This document shows positions 1 to 6,484 of a stretch of 23,065 bases of DNA, one piece after another. The position numbers and the translations under genes are program-made. The DNA comes from Aureococcus anophagefferens (lineage: Eukaryota; Sar; Pelagophyceae; Pelagomonadales; Pelagomonadaceae). The stretch spans positions 1,163,709 through 1,186,773 of the forward strand of contig NW_008705563.1 in NCBI RefSeq assembly GCF_000186865.1, given 5' to 3'. Every line of letters begins with the position of its first letter. The first letter of the stretch is position 1. The notes beneath the pieces were generated by a model. The model saw nothing but the letters and a program-made list of their open reading frames with translations. It was not told the DNA's origin and searched no databases.

Positions 1-1
1 G

Positions 2-1660
2 GCGACGAACGAGAGCCTCGCGTCGCCGCCGCCGCCGCCGGACGTCACGCCCGCGGACGGCGACGAGGCGACGCGGAAGTCGTTCCCGGCCGACGACAAG
101 CCGCCGCCGGCGCCGGCCGTGTCCGCCTCGGCCCTCGGCGACGGGTCCGCGCCGGCGCCGGCGCTCCGCCCCCGCGACGCGCCCGAGGCCGGCGTCATGC
201 TGCTCCTGCCGAGCACGACGCGGCTGAGCGAGCCGCCGGCGCACAAGCTCGTCGAGGGCGCGGTGGTCTGCCACGACGACCGCCGCTGGTACGTGACGCG
301 CGAGGCCGAGTCCGTCGACGACGTCGCCGCCGCGGCGTCCTGCGGCCGCAAGTTCGACGACGTCGCCGCGGCGGCCGCGGCCGCGGACGACTCCGGCGCG
401 TCGCCGGACCGGCGGCGCCGCGAGCGGCCCGACGCCCACGACGCGGCGCCGCGGGCCGACGTGCTGCGCCAGCGCGCGGACCTCATGGTCGTCGAGGCCG
501 TCGGCGTGCCGCGCCTCGAGCGCGTGCGCCGCGAGCGGCCGCTGCCGGCGAAGACGGCGCTGCCGCTGCCCGAGCTCGGCGCGTGGCCCCACGGGGGCCT
601 GAGCGTCGTGCCGCCGACGCTGCGCGACGCGGGAGATGTGGACGCCGTCCTCGGCGGCTGCGTGCTCGAGGAGGCGGGCCGGCGCTGGGTCGCGGCGCTC
701 GACGGCGAGACGCCCGCGCAGCTCGCGCGGCGTTTGGGTGTGGACGCGAAGGCGCTGGCGAAGCGCAACGACGGCTCGCCCTGGGGCGGCCACTTCAAGC
801 GCGGCGCGCCCCTGCCCGCCGGCGCGCCCGTGCTCGTCGCCGACGACGACGCGCGCGACGCGAAGCGCGACCGCGCGGCCGCGGCCGCCGCGCGGCCGTC
901 GCCGCGCGGCGCGCCGCCGACGCCCGTCGCCGGCCGCGCGGCGTCGCCCCAGCCCCGGGCCGCGGCCTGCGCCGCCTGCCGCCTCCTCGGGGGCTCGGCG
1001 AGCCGCTGCCGCCGCGAGCTCCGCCACTGCGCGCCCGCGTACAGCGCGCAGCCCGCCGTCGGCGACCGCGTCCGCGTGCGGTGGCTGCCCGAGGAGGACC
1101 CGGCGTCCGCGGCGGCGCGGGGCGGCGCCCGCCGGCGCAAGCAGCCCCGCGCGTCCTGGTACTTCGCGACGGTGACCGCCGTCGACGACGCGGCGCGCGG
1201 CTCCGACAAGCGGCGCGTCGCCGTGTCCTACGACGACGGCGGCGGCGACGACGACATCGACTGGCCCGACGGCGACGCCGTGCTCCTGCCGCCGGCGAAC
1301 GCGCCGGGGTCGCCCCTCGCGCGCGCGGCGGCGGTGAGCGACGCGCAGCGCGCGCTCGTCGGCCAGTCGTTCGCGCTGCCGCCGGACGCGACGTCGTGGA
1401 AGGTCGCGGACGTCTTCTACTCCGTCGAGGAGGGCATCGACGGCGTCGTCGTCCAGTACCACGACGGCGGCCGCGACGCGCCGACGGACGCCGACGTCGA
1501 CGCCTTCGAGTGGGCCGCGCACGACGACTTCGTCGCCAAGGCCGTCCTCGACGGCGGCGCCGCGGGCCGCGCGGCGCGCGGCCGGTCCCCGCGGAAGCGC
1601 GACGCCGACGACGCGCCGCCCAAGGCCGCCGAGGAGAGCCCGCGGAAGCGCCGGCGCTAG
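2..1660 (+). CDS. Basic low-complexity protein with LysM-like and Tudor-like segments, 5' incomplete
   Basis: The reading frame is open from the first bases of the window, so the true start lies upstream; 552 codons are visible before TAG. The protein is rich in Ala, Asp and Arg. A segment near 690-840 (GETPAQLARRLGVDAKALAK, then a spaced hydrophobic end) reads like a LysM fold, and a weaker similar piece lies near 280-330. A later part (about 1055-1300: VGDRVRVRW, WYFATVTAVDD, VAVSYDDG) looks like a Tudor/SH3-type barrel, followed by a related strand-rich piece (WKVADVFYSVEEGIDGVVV). The C-terminus has two SPRKR-type basic clusters that could be nuclear localisation signals. Domain names are pattern inferences; no catalytic motif is seen. 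It could be a chromatin or DNA-associated protein. It ends 37 bp before the convergent neighbour. Confidence 0.7.
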   Translation, partial: ATNESLASPPPPPDVTPADGDEATRKSFPADDKPPPAPAVSASALGDGSAPAPALRPRDAPEAGVMLLLPSTTRLSEPPAHKLVEGAVVCHDDRRWYVTREAESVDDVAAAASCGRKFDDVAAAAAAADDSGASPDRRRRERPDAHDAAPRADVLRQRADLMVVEAVGVPRLERVRRERPLPAKTALPLPELGAWPHGGLSVVPPTLRDAGDVDAVLGGCVLEEAGRRWVAALDGETPAQLARRLGVDAKALAKRNDGSPWGGHFKRGAPLPAGAPVLVADDDARDAKRDRAAAAAARPSPRGAPPTPVAGRAASPQPRAAACAACRLLGGSASRCRRELRHCAPAYSAQPAVGDRVRVRWLPEEDPASAAARGGARRRKQPRASWYFATVTAVDDAARGSDKRRVAVSYDDGGGDDDIDWPDGDAVLLPPANAPGSPLARAAAVSDAQRALVGQSFALPPDATSWKVADVFYSVEEGIDGVVVQYHDGGRDAPTDADVDAFEWAAHDDFVAKAVLDGGAAGRAARGRSPRKRDADDAPPKAAEESPRKRRR

Positions 1661-1697
1661 GGCGCCCCGAGCTACGTAAAACCACCTCGGCGCCGCT

Positions 1698-3344
1698 TTA
1701 CAGCTCGTCCCGGAGGATCTTCGCGCGCATGTCGCGCATGAGGTGGTTCATGTAGTAGATGTTGTGGAGGCTCGCGAGCGTGAGGGCGAGGGGCTCGTTC
1801 TGCTTGAAGAGGTGGTGGAGGTAGGCGCGCGTGTGGGGCACGGACGGGCAGCCCGGGTCGATGGGCCCGAAGTCCTCACGGTACTGCGTCGCCTTGATCT
1901 TCACGTTGCCCTGCGTCGTCAGCAGCGTGCCATGGCGCGCGATGCGCGTCGGGTTGCACGAGTCCATGGTGTCGACGCCCAGCGGCACGACGGCCGCGCA
2001 CGACTCCGGGTCCGCGATGCCGAGCAGGTGGTTCGGCCGCTCGCGCGGGAGCAAGGGCATGAGCCACGCGAGCATGTCGAGCATCTCACCGCGGTCCTTG
2101 CCCAGGGACCCGCCCACGGCCATGCCGTCGAAGGGCAGCGACGACAGGTAGGCCGCGGACCGCTCGCGGAACTCGCGGTCCACGCCCCCGTGGACGACCG
2201 CGTACATGGCCTGCTTTCGCGGGTCCGCGAGGTGCGCCTTGAGGGACCGCGCCATCCAGCGGTGGCTCAGCTGGACGGACGCGTTCAGCCGGTCCCGCGT
2301 GACGTGGTAGGGCGGCAGCTCGTCCAGCGGGATGATGATGTCGCCGCCGAGCTTCTTCTGCGCCGCCACGGACGACTCGGGCGTGAGCTTGATCTCGACG
2401 CCGTCGCGGTAGCTCTTGAAGACGACGCCCTCCTCCGTGACAGAAACTAACGACCCGTGGCTCGTGTCCTGCTGCGCGCCGTCGTCCCCGCGCTTGCGCT
2501 TCGCGCGCTTCATCTTCAGCTCCGGCCCGTCCTCGTCCGAGTCGGGCTCCGCGAGCGAGAAGACCTGGAAGCCGCCGGAGTCCGTGATGATGGGCGCGTC
2601 GCGGTTCATGAATGTGTGCAGGCCGCCGGCCTTTGCTACCGTGTCGGGCCCGGGGTGGACGAGCAGGTGGTACGTGTTCGAGAACATGAGCCGCACGTCC
2701 GCCTCGGCCGCGGACCGGCCGTCGACGGCCTTGAGCGCGCCGTTCGTGCCCACGGGCACGAAGCAGGGCGTCTCGATGACGCCGTGGGGCGTGTGGATGC
2801 GCCCGACGCGCGCGCGCGACCCGGGCTTCTTCGACTCGTGCACGACCTCGAAGCGGAAGTAGTCCCGCGCGGCGTGCGGCGGGAACTCGCTCGCGGCCGG
2901 CGGGTCGGCCATGGGGTCCGCGGTTTCCGCCTTCTTCGCCTTGCGCGCGTGCCTGTGGTAGGCCTCGCCCGTGAGCTCGCCGTAGCGCGCGCGGAGACCC
3001 TCGAGCTCCGCTTCCAGCGCGTCGTCGCCGCCCTCGCCGCCCGCGGCCCGCAGCCGCTTCGTCGCCACGGTGATGGACCCCTTGACCTCCATGACCTCCT
3101 TCTCCCAGGCCGCCCGCGCCTCGAGCCGCGCCTCCATGGCCGCGATCTCCGCCGCCGGCGCCGCCGCGCCGACGTGCTTGAGGCGCCGCAGCTCCTTGCG
3201 CAGCTCCTTGGCGCTCAGCGGCTCGTCGCTCATGCTCGACGAGAGGCGCTGCGGGGTTCGGACCGCGACGGTGCGCGCGAGGCGCGTGAAGGCGACGGCG
3301 CGGCACAGCAACACGGTGAAGAGGAGCGCTCGTCGGGTGAGCAT
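1698..3344 (-). CDS. QTRT1: Queuine tRNA-ribosyltransferase catalytic subunit (TGT), organelle-type N-terminus
   Basis: TGT exchanges guanine 34 for queuine in GUN-anticodon tRNAs. The 548-residue product carries DSGGFQVFSL (Asp about 255, base-binding Asp), VVHGGVD, AVGGSLG, and GVDTMDSCNPTRIAR with the expected nucleophile Asp about 461. The first ATG in frame gives MLTRRALLFTVLLCRAVAF, a signal-peptide-like stretch ending in an A-F motif, so plastid targeting is possible. A downstream ATG (MSDEPLSAKEL, near 3232) could make a cytosolic form. Two oddities stand out. An inserted charged loop (about residues 265-300, with KMKRAKRKR) sits inside the catalytic domain. The zinc-binding CxCxxC before RAYLHHLF is reduced to CPSVPH, so two ligand cysteines are gone. 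A coiled-coil-like N-terminal extension (residues about 55-150) precedes the catalytic part. No intron is needed. Confidence 0.93.
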   Translation of the reverse strand: MLTRRALLFTVLLCRAVAFTRLARTVAVRTPQRLSSSMSDEPLSAKELRKELRRLKHVGAAAPAAEIAAMEARLEARAAWEKEVMEVKGSITVATKRLRAAGGEGGDDALEAELEGLRARYGELTGEAYHRHARKAKKAETADPMADPPAASEFPPHAARDYFRFEVVHESKKPGSRARVGRIHTPHGVIETPCFVPVGTNGALKAVDGRSAAEADVRLMFSNTYHLLVHPGPDTVAKAGGLHTFMNRDAPIITDSGGFQVFSLAEPDSDEDGPELKMKRAKRKRGDDGAQQDTSHGSLVSVTEEGVVFKSYRDGVEIKLTPESSVAAQKKLGGDIIIPLDELPPYHVTRDRLNASVQLSHRWMARSLKAHLADPRKQAMYAVVHGGVDREFRERSAAYLSSLPFDGMAVGGSLGKDRGEMLDMLAWLMPLLPRERPNHLLGIADPESCAAVVPLGVDTMDSCNPTRIARHGTLLTTQGNVKIKATQYREDFGPIDPGCPSVPHTRAYLHHLFKQNEPLALTLASLHNIYYMNHLMRDMRAKILRDEL

Positions 3345-3467
3345 AAGAGCGCTCGCCAAGAACTTGTTCCGGTTCAAGCACGCTGCATGTCGCAGATTTC
3401 AAGAGGCAGCCCGCGCCGCGAGACGATGGGCAGGACGCAGCGTCTCGTGCTCAATACAACTGCGTGA
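3345..3467. promoter_or_regulatory. Divergent promoter region between TGT and membrane-protein genes
   Basis: 123 bp separate two head-to-head start codons, so both promoters must lie here or overlap the genes. On the minus strand it contains TGCGACATGC (3385-3394), which resembles a motif seen in other divergent gaps in the window. No TATA box is evident. Promoter function is inferred from position only. Confidence 0.4.
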
Positions 3468-3935
3468 ATGCGACCGAAGGGAATGACACTCCTGGACGAT
3501 GCCACGACGCCACCGATGCTGCTCCTCTGGGGCTACTTCGCTTATTTCATCGTCACGATCGCCTACGAGCTCGCGGCCGCCACGGCCCCCCTCGTCGCGA
3601 ATGCGTGCGTCGTCGCCGTCGTCGTCGGCGTGGCGCTCAACGCGTCGGCCATGGGCGCCGAGGACCTCGCGGCCTATGCGCGCGCGAGCCCGTTCCGGGT
3701 TTTGCGCTTCTTTCTCATCCCGTTCTGCGTGTCGCTCTTTTCGAGCGTCGTCGCCGCGTCCAAGGGCGAGTTCGTCTCCGTCTTCCCCAGGGACGCGACG
3801 CGCTGCGCCGCGACCCTGGGCGTCGCCGCGGCCTGGCCCGGCGCCTGCCTCGCGCTCGCGCGGTGCCGCCGGCGGGGCGACGCGAGGCACGCGCCGCTCC
3901 TCTCGGCGCCGGACGGCGCGTCGCACGTCAATTAA
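3468..3935 (+). CDS. Small polytopic membrane protein, unknown function
   Basis: A 155-residue ORF starting at ATG 3468; a second in-frame ATG at 3483 would remove five residues. Four hydrophobic stretches are visible: about residues 17-36 (MLLLWGYFAYFIVTIAYEL), 41-60, 78-98 (LRFFLIPFCVSLFSSVVAA) and 112-130. A short polar tail with basic residues (RCRRRGDARH) ends the protein. No catalytic or transport motif is recognised. Unlike many ORFs in this GC-rich DNA, the hydrophobic pattern is coherent and uninterrupted, which supports coding. It is divergent from the TGT gene and ends 9 bp before its convergent neighbour. It may be a conserved integral membrane protein, but I cannot name the family. 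Confidence 0.7.
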   Translation: MRPKGMTLLDDATTPPMLLLWGYFAYFIVTIAYELAAATAPLVANACVVAVVVGVALNASAMGAEDLAAYARASPFRVLRFFLIPFCVSLFSSVVAASKGEFVSVFPRDATRCAATLGVAAAWPGACLALARCRRRGDARHAPLLSAPDGASHVN

Positions 3936-3944
3936 GGGGCGGAC

Positions 3945-5246
3945 CTAGCGCGGCCGCGGCTCCTTCTCCGGGCTGAGGAAGTCCTCGAGGCCGTTGCGCT
4001 GGACGAAGGCCGCGAGGTCGTCCTCCGGGTCGTCGCGCGCCACGGGCGGCGCCTTGGACGGCGACCCGAAGTTGCCGATCGCGGGGAGCTTGTCCCGGGG
4101 CGCCGCGTTTCGCGCAGCGCGCGCGCGCTCGAGCTCGTAGCCCCGGGGCCCGAAGGTCTCGCCGGCGGAGATGGACGCGCTGGCGTCGTCGCCCCGGGAC
4201 GTCGTCGCCCAGGACGGCTCGTAGGACGCGAGGTGCTCGAACGTCGCCGCGGGCTGCGTTTTCGACTGGTCCGCTCTGCCCCGGCGCTCGCGCTTCGCGC
4301 GGTCGAGCTGGACGCGCAGGGCGGCCCGCTGGACGGCCAGCGGCTTGCCGTGGGCCGGCCCCCGGTGCTTCGTCCACTGGCACCAGGGCGGGACGACGGC
4401 GAGGTCCGTCGACTTGACCCGGAACACCTTCACGAGCCGCTTCTGGACCTTGTCGATGTCGCTCCGCAGGCCCCGCTCGTCCTCGGCCAGCAGCGCCAGC
4501 GCCGCGCGGCACGCGGCCTTGACGGAGGCCTCGACGCGCGCGCGGAGCGCGTCCCGGTCCCTCTTCACGTCCGCCGCCGGGCGGCGCATCGACGTGCCGT
4601 CCAGGGTCAGGTCGTAGTGGTCCGCGACGACTTTCTTGAGCTCGGGCGCCGATCGCGAATGGCACAGGTCGAAGATCTCCGCCTTGCGGTCGTCGGACGT
4701 GCCCAGGAGGAGGAACTTCTTGTGGAGCGCGGGGAGCAGCGCCCAGACCTCTTTGCCCGCGCCGCCGACGAAGATCATCTCGCCGATCTCGTAGTAGGCG
4801 TTGGCGACCTCCCGGCGCTCGACGTCCGCGTCGCTCGCGTCCGACTGTAGGCCGAGGTCGCGGAGCTCGCTGTAGCGCTGCGCGTCCTTGACGTCCCGCT
4901 GCGCGCGCTGCCGCGCGATGACCTCGATCTCGTCCTTGGTCAGGGCGGAGTAGACGACCTCCTCCTTATGCGGCGCCTCGTCGTTCCGCTTCTTCTTCGG
5001 CGACGCGCCGTCCCGCTTCCTCCGCCCGCCGTGGAGCGGGTCGAGGCCCTGGTAGACGCGCCGCTCGGCGACGCGGCGCTCGTGCTCGCGCTGGCGCGCG
5101 ATGCGCACCTTGTCGCGCTTGCGCCACTTGGGGTCGAAGACGACCTCGACGGCGGCGCGCTCGCAGACCGAGCTCAGCTGGCGCGTGCTGAGGTCGCCGA
5201 GGGGCAGCGCCTTGACGCTCTCGAGGCCGCCCACGAAGGGCGCCAT
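3945..5246 (-). CDS. Unrecognised charged, mostly helical protein
   Basis: A 433-residue ORF without introns, starting at ATG 5246 in a good context (GCCATGG). The N-terminal half is highly charged and likely helical (DPKWRKRDKVRIARQ, then EREH/ERRV stretches, and TKDEIEVIARQRAQRDVKDA). A middle segment is more globular (NAYYEIGEMIFVGGAGKEVW, LLPALHKKFLLLGTSDDRKA). Further on lie WCQWTKHRGPAHGK and a disordered C-terminal region ending in DDLAAFVQRNGLEDFLSPEK, which resembles a short amphipathic docking helix. I do not recognise the family and assign no function. It lies in tandem behind the ERGIC-type gene (141 bp gap) and converges on the small membrane-protein gene with 9 bp between stop codons. 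Confidence 0.72.
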   Translation of the reverse strand: MAPFVGGLESVKALPLGDLSTRQLSSVCERAAVEVVFDPKWRKRDKVRIARQREHERRVAERRVYQGLDPLHGGRRKRDGASPKKKRNDEAPHKEEVVYSALTKDEIEVIARQRAQRDVKDAQRYSELRDLGLQSDASDADVERREVANAYYEIGEMIFVGGAGKEVWALLPALHKKFLLLGTSDDRKAEIFDLCHSRSAPELKKVVADHYDLTLDGTSMRRPAADVKRDRDALRARVEASVKAACRAALALLAEDERGLRSDIDKVQKRLVKVFRVKSTDLAVVPPWCQWTKHRGPAHGKPLAVQRAALRVQLDRAKRERRGRADQSKTQPAATFEHLASYEPSWATTSRGDDASASISAGETFGPRGYELERARAARNAAPRDKLPAIGNFGSPSKAPPVARDDPEDDLAAFVQRNGLEDFLSPEKEPRPR

Positions 5247-5387
5247 GGCGTGCTGGCCCGCCGACGGAGGAGCTGCGAGCTCCTAAAGGCTGCCCACGAC
5301 GGGCGTCGGCCCCATCGCGCTGCCCGGCCGCCGTTGACGGAGGCGGCAATAGCGACCCCACCCTCGCCAACTTTGAACGTTGCCTTA

Positions 5388-6293
5388 TCAAAACAACGTT
5401 GACGCGCAGCGCTCGGCGAGCTGGACGACGGTGAAGGCGCCGCCGATGATGGAGAGGAGGTTCGTGACGTAGTCGTACCATCGCGTCGAGCCCTGGTTCG
5501 TGACCTTGGCGACCATGGGGGAGATGTCGAAGCCGAAGCGGACGGACCAGTGGTCGACCTCGTCGTCGTCGTGGTGGCTCAGGTGGTCCTGGTGGAGGAG
5601 CTGGTAGGCCATGAAGTGCTTGCGCACGCCGGCGAGGGCGTACTTCGTCGGCACGACGTGGATGAAGTGGTGGAAGACCTTGTCGTTCGCGTGGTAGAAG
5701 AAGTCGCGGCCGTCCAAGGTACCGTCGGCGACCTTGCGGAACTTCTCCGGGAGCCGCGCGAGGTGCTTGGCCTGGTCCCGCGTCTGCGGCGGCCCGAAGG
5801 AGAAGGCGTTGACCGTGTGGCTCAGGTTCGCGTTCGGCGGCGCGGAGATCTTCAGCGACCCGGGCGAGTTGTAGCCGTTGACGTAGCCCTCGACCTTGCA
5901 CCCGGTGAAGCCCCCCTCGGCGCCCTTCTTCGCGTTGACGATGCGCTCGTAGCGGCGCTTCCGCTTCGAGATCGGATTGAACTGCGACACCTGCAGCGTC
6001 TTCTCCATGGACCGCGGCTGGCTCCGGACCGCCGCGCGCCAGAGTTCGACGGTGAGGTCCGAGCACTCGAGGTTCGGGAAATCCAAGTTCACGTTCATGC
6101 GCAGCTCCGCCGACACGTCCATCTCGAGGTCGATGACCTCGCGCACGGGGCCCGCGCCGAGGAAGACGTAGGTCTCCGTGATGAACATGAACGCCATGAG
6201 GACCACGGCGATGAGCGAGAAGACGCCGCCGCGCGCCGACGCCGTCACGAGGTCCGGCGCCACCTTCGCGTACATGTCGAAGGCATGCTTCAT
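5388..6293 (-). CDS. ERGIC/Erv41-Erv46 family protein of ER-Golgi vesicles
   Basis: The 301-residue protein has the family layout. A short cytosolic N-terminus (MKHAFDMYAKVAPDL) is followed by a transmembrane helix at about residues 20-43 and a lumenal domain with GCKVEGYVNGYNSPGSLKIS, the family's GC-x-V-x-G region. Next come HxF-type strands (VNAFSFGP, FFYHANDKVFHHFIHVVPTK) and YQLLHQDHL. A second transmembrane helix (NLLSIIGGAFTVVQLAERC) lies near the C-terminus. Family members cycle between ER and Golgi and act as cargo receptors or in retention. A longer frame opens upstream at 6455, but the MKHAF start matches the usual family start and is preferred. No dilysine retrieval signal is visible; the protein ends CASTLF. 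It is divergent from the hydroxylase gene. Close alternatives are the ERGIC-2/ERGIC-3 subtypes, which I cannot separate. Confidence 0.85.
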   Translation of the reverse strand: MKHAFDMYAKVAPDLVTASARGGVFSLIAVVLMAFMFITETYVFLGAGPVREVIDLEMDVSAELRMNVNLDFPNLECSDLTVELWRAAVRSQPRSMEKTLQVSQFNPISKRKRRYERIVNAKKGAEGGFTGCKVEGYVNGYNSPGSLKISAPPNANLSHTVNAFSFGPPQTRDQAKHLARLPEKFRKVADGTLDGRDFFYHANDKVFHHFIHVVPTKYALAGVRKHFMAYQLLHQDHLSHHDDDEVDHWSVRFGFDISPMVAKVTNQGSTRWYDYVTNLLSIIGGAFTVVQLAERCASTLF

Positions 6294-6484
6294 GGGAGCT
6301 GCCAACCAGCGTCGCCGCCTTGGATGCGCGAGGTCGTGTCGAGAGGGCGCGAGCTGCCCGGCTCCCGCTGGAAGGCTCGACCGCAGGCCAAAGCTCGCCG
6401 ACACATGCCGACGCTGCCCCAAGTTTGCCCCACTCGCAACATGGTGGCCTTCCATCGACGCCGCTAGCGCCAGCGAATCGCACC
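6294..6484. promoter_or_regulatory. Divergent promoter region, ERGIC-type and hydroxylase genes
   Basis: 191 bp lie between two head-to-head ATG codons. GC content is lower than in the flanking genes. GCAACATG at 6436-6443 matches the motif seen in other divergent gaps. The hydroxylase ATG has a strong context (CGCACCATGG). Position alone supports promoter function; transcription starts are not known. Confidence 0.4.

Noticed and set aside
583..1755. Long Arg/Ala-rich ORFs in alternative frames, here and throughout the window
   Set aside because: In DNA this GC-rich stop codons are rare, so shadow frames stay open. They show no hydrophobic pattern or motif and overlap recognisable proteins.
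2446..2565. Charged insertion in TGT as an unspliced intron
   Set aside because: The insertion is in frame without stops, and no donor/acceptor pair in the right phase removes it cleanly. It is better read as a lineage-specific loop.
1743..3467. Plus-strand ORFs opposite the TGT gene
   Set aside because: They are antisense to a clear TGT coding region and have low-complexity composition.
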